DNA of 64,000 nucleotides from Cupriavidus yeoncheonensis (GTDB lineage: Bacteria; Pseudomonadota; Gammaproteobacteria; Burkholderiales; Burkholderiaceae): NCBI RefSeq assembly GCF_905397275.1, contig NZ_CAJPUY010000026.1, positions 19,401 through 83,400 on the forward strand. Direction: 5' to 3'. The notes under the pieces were generated by a model, which had not been told where the DNA came from, did not search any database, and was given only the letters and a program-made list of their open reading frames with translations. The position numbers were made by a program, and so were the translations under genes. Positions 9,226 to 20,684 of this stretch are shown piece by piece; the stretch's first letter is position 1; each line of letters opens with the position of its first letter.

Positions 9226-10521
9226 TCAGGCCGGCACCGACAGCGCGGCGCGGCCGGCGTACGTCGCCGCGCAGCCCAGCTCGGCCTCGATGTACAGGAG
9301 CCGGTTGTACTTGGCGACGCGATCCGAGCGGCTCAGCGAGCCGGTCTTGATCTGCGTGGCGGCCGTGCAGACGCTCAGGTCGGCGATGGTGGTGTCTTCG
9401 GTCTCGCCGGAGCGGTGCGAGATCACCGAGGCATAGCCGGCCCGCTCGGCGAGGGCGATCGCATCCAGCGTCTCGGTCAGCGTGCCGATCTGGTTCGGCT
9501 TGATCAGGATGGCGTTGGCCGCGCCGCGCTCGATCCCTTCCTGCAGGATCGCCGTGTTGGTGACGAAGAGATCGTCACCGACGAGCTGCACCTGCGCGCC
9601 CAGCTTGCTGGTCAGCAGCTTCCAGCCCATCCAGTCGCCTTCGGCCATGCCGTCCTCGATCGTGACGATCGGGTACTGGCGCGTCCATTTGGCGAGCAGG
9701 TTCACAAAATCGCCGGCGTCGTAGGCGCGGCCTTCCGAGCGCAGTTCGTAGAAGCCGTCGCGGTAGAACTCGGAACTGGCCACGTCCAGGCCCAGCGCAA
9801 TGTCGCGCCCGGGTTTGAAGCCGGCAGCTTCGATCGCGAGCATGATCACTTCCAGCGCCTGCTCGTTGCTGCTCAGGTCCGGCGCGAAGCCGCCTTCGTC
9901 GCCCACGGCGGTGGACAGGCCGCGCTGCTTCAGCACGGACTTGAGCGTATGGAAGACCTCCGCGCCCCAGCGGATGGCCTCGGAGAACGTCGCGGCGCCG
10001 ACCGGCAGGATCATGAACTCCTGCATGTCGACGCTGTTGTCCGCGTGCGCGCCGCCGTTGATGATGTTCATCATGGGCAGCGGCAGGCGCGTCGCGCGTT
10101 CGCTGTTGCCGCCGTTGCCGATGCTGCGGTAGAGCGGCACGCCGGCCGATGCGGCGGCGGCGCGTGCGCTGGCGAGCGACACGGCCAGCAGGGCGTTGGC
10201 GCCAAGCCGGGACTTGTCGGGCGTGCCGTCCAGCCGGATCAGGCAGGCGTCCAGCTCGGCCTGGTGCGCGGCCGACATGCCGGCCACCGTGCTGCCGATA
10301 TCGGCGTTGATATGCCCGACCGCCTTGCGCACGCCCTTGCCGAAGTAGCGCGTGCGGTCGCCGTCGCGCAGTTCGATCGCTTCGCGCGAGCCGGTCGAGG
10401 CGCCCGATGGCGCGGCGGCGAAGCCGGTCGAGCCATCGGCGAGTACCACCTGGGCGGCGACGGTCGGATTGCCGCGCGAATCGAGGATCTCGTAGCCCCG
10501 CACTTCCTGGATCGTTGACAT
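9226..10521 (-). CDS. eno: Enolase (catabolic paralogue in the tartrate operon)
   Basis: A 431-residue phosphopyruvate hydratase, the normal enolase length. It converts 2-phosphoglycerate to phosphoenolpyruvate in the cytosol. It opens with ILDSRGNPTV and the mobile loop GAPSGASTGSREA; the metal/catalytic segment VTIEDGMAEGDW, the catalytic-Lys region LIKPNQIGTLTET and SHRSGETEDTTIADL are all intact. It lies 24 bases after the pyruvate kinase gene in an operon that also encodes a glycerate kinase, so it is best read as a pathway-dedicated enolase. The housekeeping copy of this lineage usually sits beside pyrG/kdsA, neither of which is here. Confidence 0.96.
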   Translation of the reverse strand: MSTIQEVRGYEILDSRGNPTVAAQVVLADGSTGFAAAPSGASTGSREAIELRDGDRTRYFGKGVRKAVGHINADIGSTVAGMSAAHQAELDACLIRLDGTPDKSRLGANALLAVSLASARAAAASAGVPLYRSIGNGGNSERATRLPLPMMNIINGGAHADNSVDMQEFMILPVGAATFSEAIRWGAEVFHTLKSVLKQRGLSTAVGDEGGFAPDLSSNEQALEVIMLAIEAAGFKPGRDIALGLDVASSEFYRDGFYELRSEGRAYDAGDFVNLLAKWTRQYPIVTIEDGMAEGDWMGWKLLTSKLGAQVQLVGDDLFVTNTAILQEGIERGAANAILIKPNQIGTLTETLDAIALAERAGYASVISHRSGETEDTTIADLSVCTAATQIKTGSLSRSDRVAKYNRLLYIEAELGCAATYAGRAALSVPA

Positions 10522-10545
10522 GTCCTTGTCCTGTCGAATTTCTGC

Positions 10546-11964
10546 TTACTGAACCTGTGCAATGCGCAGCAGGTTGGTGGTCCCCGCGACCGTGAAAGGC
10601 AGTCCCGCCGAGATGACGATCGACTCGCCACGCTGCCCGAAGCGCTCCTGCAGCACGGTGCGGCTGGCAAGCTCGGTCATCTCCAGCACGTCCAGCACTT
10701 CGTGGCACAGCACGGCATGCACGCCCCAGGCCAGCGCCAGCCGCCGGGCTGTGGCCACGCGCGGCGTCATGCCGAGGATCGGCACTTCGGGGCGCTCGCG
10801 CGCCATGCGCAGGGCCGAGTAGCCCGAGCTGGTGTAGGCCACCGTCGCCGGCACCTTGAGCAGTCCCGCGACATGGCGGATGGCGTAGCCGATCGCATCG
10901 GCGGCCTCGGCGCGCGGCGGGGTGTGCGAAGCCTGGATGGCGTCGTGGTATAGCGGGTCCGATTCCGTGCGCGTGATGATGCTGTCCATCATGGTCACGG
11001 CTTCGACCGGGTAGCGGCCGGAAGCCGATTCCGCCGACAGCATCACGGCATCGGCGCCGTCGTAGACCGCGGTCGCTACGTCCGACGCTTCGGCGCGCGT
11101 CGGCACCGGCGCGGAGATCATCGATTCAAGCATCTGCGTCGCCACGATCACCGGCTTGCCGGCCTTGCGGCAGGCGCGCACGATCTGCTTCTGCAGCGAG
11201 GGCACCAGTTCCGCAGGCATCTCCACACCCAGGTCGCCGCGCGCGACCATCACGGCATCCGCTTCGGCGACGATGTCTTCCAGACTTTGGATCGCCGCGG
11301 GCTTCTCCAGCTTGGCGACGATGCCCGCGCGGCCCTGGACGATCTCCTTGATCTCCCGGATGTCCTCGGGGCGCTGCACGAACGACAGCGCGATCCAGTC
11401 GATGCCGAGCGTCAGGCCGAAGTCCAGGTCGCGCCGGTCCTTCTCGGTCATCGCCGACAGCGGCAGCACCACGCCGGGCACGTTCACGCCCTTGCGGTCG
11501 GACAGCGCGCCGCCGTTGATGATCGTGGTCTGCGCGAAGTCGGCGCCGCACTGGTCCACGCGCAGGCGGATCTTGCCGTCGTCGAGCAGCAGTTCGGTGC
11601 CTTCGCGCAGCGCCGCAAAAATTTCGGGGTGCGGCAGGCTGACGCGGGTCTGCGAGCCGGGCAGGGCGGTGTCGAGATCCAGCCGGAACGGCGCCTGCGC
11701 GGCCAGCTGCACGGGGCCATCGGCGAAGGTGCCGACGCGCAGCTTGGGGCCCTGCAGGTCGAGCAGCACGCCGATCGGGCGGCCGCGTTCGCGTTCGATG
11801 GCGCGGATGCTGTCCAGGCGCAGCTTGTGGTCTTCATGGCTGCCATGGCTGAAATTGAGCCGGAACACATCGGCGCCGGCTTCGAACAGCGCATCGATCT
11901 GCTCCGGCGTCGAGCTTGCCGGGCCCAGTGTTGCCACGATCTTGGCGTTGCGATGGCGTCTCAT
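10546..11964 (-). CDS. pyk: Pyruvate kinase (TtuE-like, tartrate operon)
   Basis: A 472-residue pyruvate kinase, full length. It makes pyruvate and ATP from phosphoenolpyruvate and ADP. Visible markers are KIVATLGPAS at the start, FRLNFSHGSHEDH, the active-site signature IVAKLEKPAAI with a downstream MVARGDLGVEMP, and the ATQMLESM/RAEASDVA segment. The ATG follows CCAGGAG. It is 13 bases downstream of the glycerate kinase gene and 24 bases upstream of enolase, so the last steps of tartrate degradation are co-transcribed. The Agrobacterium vitis tartrate cluster carries a pyruvate kinase gene named ttuE in a comparable setting. Confidence 0.96.
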   Translation of the reverse strand: MRRHRNAKIVATLGPASSTPEQIDALFEAGADVFRLNFSHGSHEDHKLRLDSIRAIERERGRPIGVLLDLQGPKLRVGTFADGPVQLAAQAPFRLDLDTALPGSQTRVSLPHPEIFAALREGTELLLDDGKIRLRVDQCGADFAQTTIINGGALSDRKGVNVPGVVLPLSAMTEKDRRDLDFGLTLGIDWIALSFVQRPEDIREIKEIVQGRAGIVAKLEKPAAIQSLEDIVAEADAVMVARGDLGVEMPAELVPSLQKQIVRACRKAGKPVIVATQMLESMISAPVPTRAEASDVATAVYDGADAVMLSAESASGRYPVEAVTMMDSIITRTESDPLYHDAIQASHTPPRAEAADAIGYAIRHVAGLLKVPATVAYTSSGYSALRMARERPEVPILGMTPRVATARRLALAWGVHAVLCHEVLDVLEMTELASRTVLQERFGQRGESIVISAGLPFTVAGTTNLLRIAQVQ

Positions 11965-11977
11965 GCTTTACTCCTGG

Positions 11978-13261
11978 TCAGCGCGCAATCAGGATCGCGC
12001 GGAAATCGTTCACATTGGTCATGGTGGGGCCGGTGACGACGGCGTCGCCAAGGGCCTCGAAGAAGCCGTGGCCGTCATTGGCGGCCAGTGCGTCCTGCGG
12101 TCGGATGCCGAGCTGCCACGCGCGCCGCAGCGTGTCGGGCGCGATCATGGCGCCGGCAATGTCTTCCTGGCCGTCCACGCCGTCGGTGTCGCCCGCAAGG
12201 GCATAGACACCGGGCTGCCCGCGCAGCGTGAGCGCAAGCGACAGCAGGTACTCGACGTTTCGCCCGCCGCGTCCCTTGCCGCGCACCGTCACGGTGGTCT
12301 CGCCGCCCGAGAGCAGCACGCATGGTGCGGGGAACGGCTGGTCATGGTTCGCGACTTCCAGCGCGATGCCGCCGAGCACCTTGCCGACCTCGCGCGCCTC
12401 GCCCTCGATGGCATCGCCGAGCACGAACACTGGCAGGCCGGCGTCCTGCGCGACGCGCGCGGCGGCCTGCAGCGCCAGGCGCGGCGTGGCAATCAACGCG
12501 GTCTGCATGCGCGGCAGGCGCGGGGCGCCCGGCTTGATGGTCTCCGCCGCTTCGCCGGCCAGTGCGTCGAGCACATGGCGCGGCACGTCGATGCCGTAGC
12601 GCCGGATGATGTCGGTGGCGTCGTCACGCGTGGTCGGGTCCGCGACGGTCGGGCCCGAGGCGATATCGATCGGATCGTCGCCGGGCACATCCGACAGCAG
12701 CAGGTTGCAGACGCGCGCCGGATGGCATGCTGCCGCGAGCCGGCCGCCCTTGATCGCGGAGAGGTGGCGCCGCACGCAGTTCATCTCGGTGATGGTGGCG
12801 CCGCAGGCAAGCAGCGCGCGGCTGATCGCCTGCTTGTCCTCCAGCGACACGCCCGCCAGCGGCAACGGCAGCAGCGAGGAGCCGCCGCCCGACACCAGGC
12901 TGATCACGAGATCGTCCTCGGTCAGGCCCGATACCATTTCCAGCATGCGGCGCGCCGCCTGGAAGCCGGCAGCGTCAGGCACCGGGTGCGCCGCTTCGAC
13001 GATCTCGATGCGCTCGCACGGCACTGCATAGCCGTAGCGCGTCACCACGAGTCCTTCGACCGGCCACGGCCACGCTGCCTCGAAGGCGCGGGCCATGGCC
13101 GCGGAGGCCTTGCCGGCGCCGATCACCAGCGTGCGGCCGCGAGGCCGTTCGGGCAGGTGGGCGGCGAGTGTCAGTGAAGGCTGCGCGGCGTCGATGGCGG
13201 CGCGGAACATGTTCTGGAGCAGAGAACGGGCCTGCAGGGCATCCATGGTCAGTCCCGTCAT
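11978..13261 (-). CDS. ttuD: Glycerate 2-kinase, MOFRL family (TtuD, often called hydroxypyruvate reductase)
   Basis: A 427-residue member of the glycerate kinase type-2 / MOFRL family. Seen: VIGAGKASAAMARA in the N-terminal domain, SLVSGGGSSLLPLP, LSDVPGDDP, and the C-terminal motif CVLLSGGETTVTVRGKGRGGRN with AGDTDGVDG. The first A. vitis homologue was named hydroxypyruvate reductase, but biochemically studied members phosphorylate D-glycerate to 2-phosphoglycerate. The enolase and pyruvate kinase genes next door, with no phosphoglycerate mutase, fit the kinase assignment. I chose the ATG at 13261, one base after the dctA stop (TGAGATG), which suggests translational coupling; ATG at 13246 is an alternative. 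Confidence 0.92.
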   Translation of the reverse strand: MTGLTMDALQARSLLQNMFRAAIDAAQPSLTLAAHLPERPRGRTLVIGAGKASAAMARAFEAAWPWPVEGLVVTRYGYAVPCERIEIVEAAHPVPDAAGFQAARRMLEMVSGLTEDDLVISLVSGGGSSLLPLPLAGVSLEDKQAISRALLACGATITEMNCVRRHLSAIKGGRLAAACHPARVCNLLLSDVPGDDPIDIASGPTVADPTTRDDATDIIRRYGIDVPRHVLDALAGEAAETIKPGAPRLPRMQTALIATPRLALQAAARVAQDAGLPVFVLGDAIEGEAREVGKVLGGIALEVANHDQPFPAPCVLLSGGETTVTVRGKGRGGRNVEYLLSLALTLRGQPGVYALAGDTDGVDGQEDIAGAMIAPDTLRRAWQLGIRPQDALAANDGHGFFEALGDAVVTGPTMTNVNDFRAILIAR

Positions 13262-13262
13262 C

Positions 13263-14618
13263 TCAGTGCTGGAGTCCGGCATGCGCATCGGCGACGCGGG
13301 TCAGGCGGGTGCCGATCGTCGTGGCTTCGGGTTGCTCGCCCTCGACCTGCACTTCATCGGCGACCTTGCCGTCCAGCGCATCCTGAAGCTGCTGCTGGTC
13401 CACGGCGCCGACCCATCGTGCAATCGCGAGCGTGCCCACCGCGTTGCCGATCGTGTTGGTGATGGCGCGGGCTTCCGACATGAAGCGGTCCACGCCGAGC
13501 AGCAGCACCATGCCCGCCACGGGGATCTTGCCAAGCGAGGCCAGCGTGGCCGCCAGCGTGATGAAGCCGGACCCGGTCACGCCCGCCGAACCCTTCGACG
13601 TCAGCAGCAGCACCCCGAGCACGACCAGCTGGTCGGTCAGCGTCAGCGGCGTGTTGGTGGCCTGCGCGATGAAGATGGCGGCCATGGTGTAGTAGATGCA
13701 CTGGCCATCGGGGTTGAAGGTCAGGCCGGACGGCACCACGAGGCCGACGACCGGCTTGGACACGCCGGCGTTCTCGAGCTTGCGCATGAGTTGCGGCACC
13801 ACAGATTCCGACGAGCTGGTGCCGAGCACCGTGAACAGCTCGTCGCGGATGTACTTGAGGAACTTCCACAGGCTGAATCCCGACAGGCGTGCCACGCCGC
13901 CGAGCACGAGCACGACGAACAGGAAGCAGGTGAGGTACATCGTGCCCATCAGCTTGCCGAGCGAGACCACCGAGCCCAGGCCGTACTTGCCCACGGTGAA
14001 GGCCATGGCGCCGAACGCGGCGATGGGGGCGAGGCGCATGATCATCCCCACCACGGTGAAGATGCCGTGCGTGAAGGAGTCAAGAAAATCGACCACCGGC
14101 CTGGCGCGTGGGCCGATATGCGACAGCGCAATACCAAACAGCGTGGCGAACACCAGGATCTGCAGGATGTCGTTGCGGGCCAGCGCGTCGATCACGCTCG
14201 ACGGCACCAGGTTCATCAGGAATTCCATGAACGTGTGCGGCTGCGCGGCGGCGTGCGTGTAGCTGGCGATGGCCTTGGCGTCGAGGTGCGAAGCGTCGAC
14301 GTTCATGCCCGCGCCCGGCTGGACGACGTTCACGACAATGAGGCCGAGTGCCAGTGCGAAGGTGGACAGCAGTTCGAAATAGAGCAGCGCGCGCACGCCC
14401 ACGCGCCCCAGCTCCTTCATGTTCTCCATGCGGGCGATGCCCAGCACTACGGTGGCGAAGATGATCGGTGCGAACACCATCTTGATCAGCTTGATGAACA
14501 CGTCACCAAGCGGCTTGAGGCTGCTGCCGATATCGGGCGCCCACACGCCGAGCACGATGCCCGCGGTCACGCCGATCAATACCTGGACATACAGCTTTCC
14601 CAATAGCCGTTGAATCAT
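13263..14618 (-). CDS. dctA: DctA-type dicarboxylate/cation symporter
   Basis: A 451-residue inner-membrane carrier of the DAACS (glutamate transporter fold) family. It starts QRLLGKLYVQVLIGVTAGI and has the serine-rich hairpin GTSSSESVVPQL, the substrate-binding segment GLVVPSGLTFNPDG and the GSAGVTGSGFI hairpin tip of DctA proteins. DctA imports C4-dicarboxylates such as succinate, malate and fumarate. Its place between tartrate dehydrogenase and glycerate kinase suggests that tartrate or malate is the real substrate, where the A. vitis ttu cluster uses an unrelated permease (TtuB). The start follows GCAGGAGA. Confidence 0.93.
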   Translation of the reverse strand: MIQRLLGKLYVQVLIGVTAGIVLGVWAPDIGSSLKPLGDVFIKLIKMVFAPIIFATVVLGIARMENMKELGRVGVRALLYFELLSTFALALGLIVVNVVQPGAGMNVDASHLDAKAIASYTHAAAQPHTFMEFLMNLVPSSVIDALARNDILQILVFATLFGIALSHIGPRARPVVDFLDSFTHGIFTVVGMIMRLAPIAAFGAMAFTVGKYGLGSVVSLGKLMGTMYLTCFLFVVLVLGGVARLSGFSLWKFLKYIRDELFTVLGTSSSESVVPQLMRKLENAGVSKPVVGLVVPSGLTFNPDGQCIYYTMAAIFIAQATNTPLTLTDQLVVLGVLLLTSKGSAGVTGSGFITLAATLASLGKIPVAGMVLLLGVDRFMSEARAITNTIGNAVGTLAIARWVGAVDQQQLQDALDGKVADEVQVEGEQPEATTIGTRLTRVADAHAGLQH

Positions 14619-14737
14619 TGCTGTCTCCTGCTGGTTCTGCGAATTGCGCGTGCGGACCCGCTCTTGGTGGCGCTTGGGTGCGTCCGCGGTGCCAGGCGTA
14701 CCTGGCGCGGCCCGGCGGGCGCCGGGCGCGGCGGGGC

Positions 14738-15826
14738 TCAGGCCGCCCTGGCCTGCTGGCCCGATGCCAGGTAGTCGCAGACGGCCCTGGTGACGTCGGC
14801 CGTGCGGGCCTTGCCGCCGAGGTCGCCGGTATGCAGCGCGGGGTTGGCGGTAACCGCTTCGATCGCGGCCATCAGGCGCTGCGCGGCGGCCTGTTCGCCA
14901 AGGTGTTCGAGCAGCATCACGACGGACCAGAACGTGCCGACCGGATTGGCCAGGCCCTTGCCCATGATGTCGAACGCCGAGCCGTGGATCGGCTCGAACA
15001 TGGACGGGTAGCGGCGCTCCGGGTCGATATTGCCGGTCGGCGCGATGCCAAGGCTGCCCGCGAGCGCGGCGGCGAGGTCGCTGAGGATGTCGGCGTGCAG
15101 GTTGGTGGCGACGATGGTGTCGAGCGATTTCGGGCGGTTCACCATGCGCGCGGTGGCGGCGTCAACGAGTTCCTTGTCCCAGGTGACGTCCGGGAAATCC
15201 TTCGCCACCTGCACGGCGACCTCGTCCCACATCACCATGGCATGGCGCTGCGCGTTGGACTTGGTGATGACCGTCAGCAGCTTGCGCGGACGCGCTTGCG
15301 CAAGCCTGAACGCGAAGCGCAGGATGCGTTCGACGCCGACGCGGGTCATCATCGACACGTCGGTCGCCGCTTCGATCGGATGGCCCTGGTGGACGCGGCC
15401 GCCGACGCCGGAGTATTCGCCTTCGGAGTTCTCGCGCACGATGACCCAGTCCAGGTCCTCGGGCGCGCAGCGCTTGAGCGGCGCGTCGATGCCGGGCAGG
15501 ATGCGCGTCGGGCGCACATTGGCGTACTGGTCGAAGCCCTGGCAGATCTTCAGGCGCAGGCCCCAGAGCGTGATGTGGTCGGGGATCTGGTTGTCGCCGG
15601 CCGAGCCGAACAGGATCGCATCCTTGTCGCGCAGCGCGTCCAGGCCGTCCGCCGGCATCATCACGCCGTGCTGGCGGTAGTAGTCGCCGCCCCAGCCGAA
15701 GTTCTCGAACTCGAAGCGGAAGCCGGCGCCCGCGGCGGCCAGCGCTTCCATCACCTCGCGCCCGGCGGGCACCACTTCCTTGCCAATGCCATCGCCCGGA
15801 ATCGTTGCGATCTTGTACGTCTTCAT
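14738..15826 (-). CDS. ttuC: Tartrate dehydrogenase / D-malate dehydrogenase (TtuC)
   Basis: A 362-residue NAD-dependent beta-decarboxylating dehydrogenase of the isocitrate/isopropylmalate family. Seen: KIATIPGDGIGKEV, the substrate-arginine region ANVRPTRILPG, IVRENSEGEYSGVGGR (tartrate/D-malate subgroup in place of the leucine-pathway motif), TKSNAQRHAMVMWDE carrying the catalytic Lys, and NLHADILSDLAAAL with the metal aspartates. Known enzymes of this group oxidise (+)-tartrate to oxaloglycolate, convert meso-tartrate to D-glycerate plus CO2, and decarboxylate D-malate to pyruvate. As first gene of the operon, transcribed away from the LysR at 15941, it should supply the D-glycerate used by the next enzymes. 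Confidence 0.9.
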   Translation of the reverse strand: MKTYKIATIPGDGIGKEVVPAGREVMEALAAAGAGFRFEFENFGWGGDYYRQHGVMMPADGLDALRDKDAILFGSAGDNQIPDHITLWGLRLKICQGFDQYANVRPTRILPGIDAPLKRCAPEDLDWVIVRENSEGEYSGVGGRVHQGHPIEAATDVSMMTRVGVERILRFAFRLAQARPRKLLTVITKSNAQRHAMVMWDEVAVQVAKDFPDVTWDKELVDAATARMVNRPKSLDTIVATNLHADILSDLAAALAGSLGIAPTGNIDPERRYPSMFEPIHGSAFDIMGKGLANPVGTFWSVVMLLEHLGEQAAAQRLMAAIEAVTANPALHTGDLGGKARTADVTRAVCDYLASGQQARAA

Positions 15827-15906
15827 CTTTCGTCTCCTGTCGGGATCACCGCTGAATTGCGTGAGGAGATTCTGTCCGGTAGACGAGGTTTTGGATCGGC
15901 GCTAGA

Positions 15907-15934
15907 GTTAAACCATTATTAACTTTGGGTTAAC
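15907..15934. promoter_or_regulatory. Candidate LysR operator between ttuC and its regulator
   Basis: In the 114-base gap between the divergent ttuC and LysR starts, GTTAAACC and GGGTTAAC form a near-inverted repeat separated by 12 A/T-rich bases, ending just before the regulator's ATG. This TTAA-rich dyad in GC-rich DNA is where a LysR autoregulatory site would be expected. It is a prediction by position and symmetry only. Confidence 0.4.
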
Positions 15935-15940
15935 AGCGAA

Positions 15941-16888
15941 ATGGACTCGACAAGCGGAATCCAGCCCGGAATCCAGCGCGGTATCCAGCCGTCGGAACTG
16001 GGCTTCTTTGCTGCCGTGGCCACGGCCGGCAGCCTGAGCGCCGCCGCGCGGGACCTGGGCATCTCCACGGCGGCGGTCAGCAAGCGGCTCGCGCAGATGG
16101 AGTCGCGCATCGGCATGCCGCTGGTGACGCGCACCACGCGCCGCATGAGCCTGACGCCCGAGGGCGAGGTGTTCCTGGAGCATGCGCGCCGCATCCTTGG
16201 CGAGATCGACGACCTGCAGCAGTTGCTGACCAGCGCCAAGGGCCGGCCCAGCGGCCTGCTGCGCGTCAATGCCACGCTGGGCTTCGGCCGCATGCACGTG
16301 GCGCCTGTGATCTCGGCATACAGCCGCAAGTACCCGGACGTCGATGTGCAGCTCCAGCTGTCGGCCGACCCGCCGCCGCTGACCGAAGACGCTTTCGATG
16401 TCTGCGTGCGCTTTGGCGAGCCGCCCGATGCCCGCATCGTCGCCAAGCTGCTGGCACCCAACCGGCGCCTGCTGTGCGCGTCGCCGAAGTACCTGCGCGA
16501 GCATGGCGTGCCGCAGACGCCGTCGGACCTGTTGCGCCACAACTGCATCGGCATCCGTCAGGGCAGCGATGCCTATGGCGTATGGCGCCTGACGCCGGTC
16601 AAGGGCGCGAAGGCGCGCACGGAGTCGATCCACGTGCGCGGCAACGTCACCACGAACGATGGCGAGATCGCGGTGCACTGGGCGCTGGAAGGGCACGGCA
16701 TCGTGATGCGCGCGGAATGGGACATCGAGCGCTACCTGCGCAGTGGCCGGCTGGTGCAGGTACTGCCCCAGTACGCGACACCGGAGGCGAATATCTATGC
16801 CGTGTACCAGCAGCGCCACCAGCTGTCGTCGCGCATCCGGCTCTTCGTGGAGTTCCTGGCGCTGAAGTTCAGCGAATTCGGCAAGTAG
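15941..16888 (+). CDS. ttuA: LysR-type regulator of the tartrate operon (TtuA-like)
   Basis: A 315-residue LysR regulator: HTH about residues 18-78 (ELGFFAAVATAGSLSAAARDL) and a CrgA/DsdC-like effector domain (EDAFDVCVRFGEPPDARIV). It diverges from ttuC, the same arrangement as ttuA and ttuC in the Agrobacterium vitis tartrate cluster, so tartrate or a product is the likely co-inducer. An odd N-terminal stretch, SGIQPGIQRGIQP, repeats GIQ three times before the DNA-binding domain. A later start is possible but has no better ribosome site. Confidence 0.85.
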   Translation: MDSTSGIQPGIQRGIQPSELGFFAAVATAGSLSAAARDLGISTAAVSKRLAQMESRIGMPLVTRTTRRMSLTPEGEVFLEHARRILGEIDDLQQLLTSAKGRPSGLLRVNATLGFGRMHVAPVISAYSRKYPDVDVQLQLSADPPPLTEDAFDVCVRFGEPPDARIVAKLLAPNRRLLCASPKYLREHGVPQTPSDLLRHNCIGIRQGSDAYGVWRLTPVKGAKARTESIHVRGNVTTNDGEIAVHWALEGHGIVMRAEWDIERYLRSGRLVQVLPQYATPEANIYAVYQQRHQLSSRIRLFVEFLALKFSEFGK

Positions 16889-16955
16889 GACGCGACCGCC
16901 CGCTTTGCCCCGCGGGCCGGCTGCCCTGCGTACAATGCGGGGCTCGACTCCTGGG

Positions 16956-17144
16956 ATGATGTCCGTGAAGAAAACCGACCTGGAAAAAAACAAGGGCCTG
17001 AAGATTGCCAACAGCATGAAGCAGGCAGGCGCCCACCGCGCCGGCGCTTTGCCGAAGACGAAGGGCCAGCAGAACGCCGGCAAGACCGGCCTGCTGGGCA
17101 AGCTGCTGGGCAAGGCGCTGCCGCCGGAGAAGGCGGAGGACTGA
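16956..17144 (+). CDS. Small basic hypothetical protein
   Basis: A 62-residue lysine-rich protein starting at tandem ATGs (16956 and 16959): MMSVKKTDLEKNKGLKIANSMKQ, then glycine- and lysine-rich sequence with GLLGKLLGKALPP near the end. It has no signal peptide or membrane helix and no cysteine. Composition and charge suggest a nucleic-acid- or protein-binding adaptor, but I recognise no domain. It follows the LysR gene by 67 bases on the same strand and is transcribed towards psuG. The ordinary protein-like sequence in a consistent frame makes it a real gene rather than noise. Confidence 0.6.
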   Translation: MMSVKKTDLEKNKGLKIANSMKQAGAHRAGALPKTKGQQNAGKTGLLGKLLGKALPPEKAED

Positions 17145-17189
17145 AGTGCAGCTTTCGGCCTGTTGGCGCTGATACGCGGCGGGCCGGAC

Positions 17190-18137
<948 letters not shown>

Positions 18138-18210
18138 ATCGATGTTATCGGCGGGGGAGGAGCGGGCTCGCGGGCCGGCATGACGGTCGGCCGGCCCCTC
18201 AAGCCAGCTG

Positions 18211-19617
<1,407 letters not shown>

Positions 19618-19740
19618 TGACAAGCTCCTGGCAACGGGGAGAGAGGGAGACTGGCTGTGGCGCGGCATGGCCGCCCCTGGCCGTCCTTTAGAATAGTGCT
19701 TCATTGTGTCCGGCAGCTTCGTCAATCCCCTGCCACCAGC

Positions 19741-20637
19741 ATGCTTATCGCCCAGCTCAAGTCCTTTTTCATGGTGGCACGCATTGGCAGCGTGACCCAG
19801 GCCGCCAAGCGCCTGGGCTTGTCGCAGCCGACCATCACGGCGCAGATCCGCGCGCTGGAAGAGGCCTATGGCGTCGAGCTGTTCCATCGCGGCGGCAGGC
19901 GCCTGGCGCTGTCCGATGCGGGGCTGGCGCTGCTGCCCAGGGTCGAGGCGCTGGTACAGCAGGAAACCGAGATCGACTTCTTCCTGCGCCATTCAGGCGA
20001 CCTGCGCACCGGCAGCCTGCGCATCGGCGCCACCGCGCCGTATTACGTGCTGGACCTGATCCGGCGCTTCAGCGCGCGCTACCCGGCCATCGACGTCACG
20101 GTCGAGATGGGCAATTCGCAGGAAGTGCTCAACGCCCTGCAGGAGTACCGCGTGGACGTGGCCATGTCGTCCCAATGCGTGGACGACCCGCGCCTGTCGC
20201 GCCTGCTGCTTGGCGTGGATCCGCTCGTGCTGGTGGTGCATCGCACCCATCCGCTGGCGGGGCAAGCGGAGGTGACGCCCGCCATGCTCGCGGGGTGCCG
20301 CCTGCTGATGCGCGAAGCGGGCTCGACGACACGCATCGCCACCGAGCAGATGCTCGCGCAGGCCAACATTTCGCCCGGATCACAGATGGAAATCGGCAGC
20401 CGTGAATCGATCCGCGAGGCCGTGATACGCAACCTTGGCGTCTCCGTCATCGCGCTGCATGAAGTGCCCAGCCACCCGGATCTGCATGTGCTGCGCTTCA
20501 CCGGCGGCGCGCCGCAGCTGCATGAGTACCTGTACTGCCTGCGCGAGCGCCGGGACGCACGGCTGATCGACGCCTTTGTCGCAATGGCGGTACCTGCCGG
20601 CCAGCAGACGCCAGGCCGGGCGACAGCCGTTCAGTGA
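19741..20637 (+). CDS. LysR-type regulator, possibly the aminoethylphosphonate-associated type
   Basis: A 298-residue LysR regulator starting at the ATG 19741. HTH is at about residues 3-60 (QLKSFFMVARIGSVTQAA, SQPTITAQIRALEE), and the effector domain begins GSLRIGATAPYYVLDLIRRF. The phrase GATAPYYVLDLI and the GNSQEVLNALQEYRVDVAMSS segment resemble, from memory, LysR proteins found with 2-aminoethylphosphonate genes. A putative AEP transporter lies 6.7 kb downstream, which would fit. The immediate divergent neighbour is fumC, so it could instead control that gene. Confidence 0.85.
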   Translation: MLIAQLKSFFMVARIGSVTQAAKRLGLSQPTITAQIRALEEAYGVELFHRGGRRLALSDAGLALLPRVEALVQQETEIDFFLRHSGDLRTGSLRIGATAPYYVLDLIRRFSARYPAIDVTVEMGNSQEVLNALQEYRVDVAMSSQCVDDPRLSRLLLGVDPLVLVVHRTHPLAGQAEVTPAMLAGCRLLMREAGSTTRIATEQMLAQANISPGSQMEIGSRESIREAVIRNLGVSVIALHEVPSHPDLHVLRFTGGAPQLHEYLYCLRERRDARLIDAFVAMAVPAGQQTPGRATAVQ

Positions 20638-20684
20638 TGTGGCCGGCACCCTTGATGGCGCCGGCCCGTGGTGCACGTCGACGG

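Noticed and set aside
8509..10518. Long open frame (about 670 codons) antisense to enolase and the third Bug gene
   Set aside because: It is rich in Arg, Gly, His and Gln, has no domain, and mirrors the strongly GC-biased third codon positions of the real genes on the other strand.
14690..14737. Terminator between dctA and ttuC from the GC-rich stretch with CCCGGCGGGCGCCGGGC
   Set aside because: It can fold but has no T tract on either strand, and the genes are expected to be co-transcribed.
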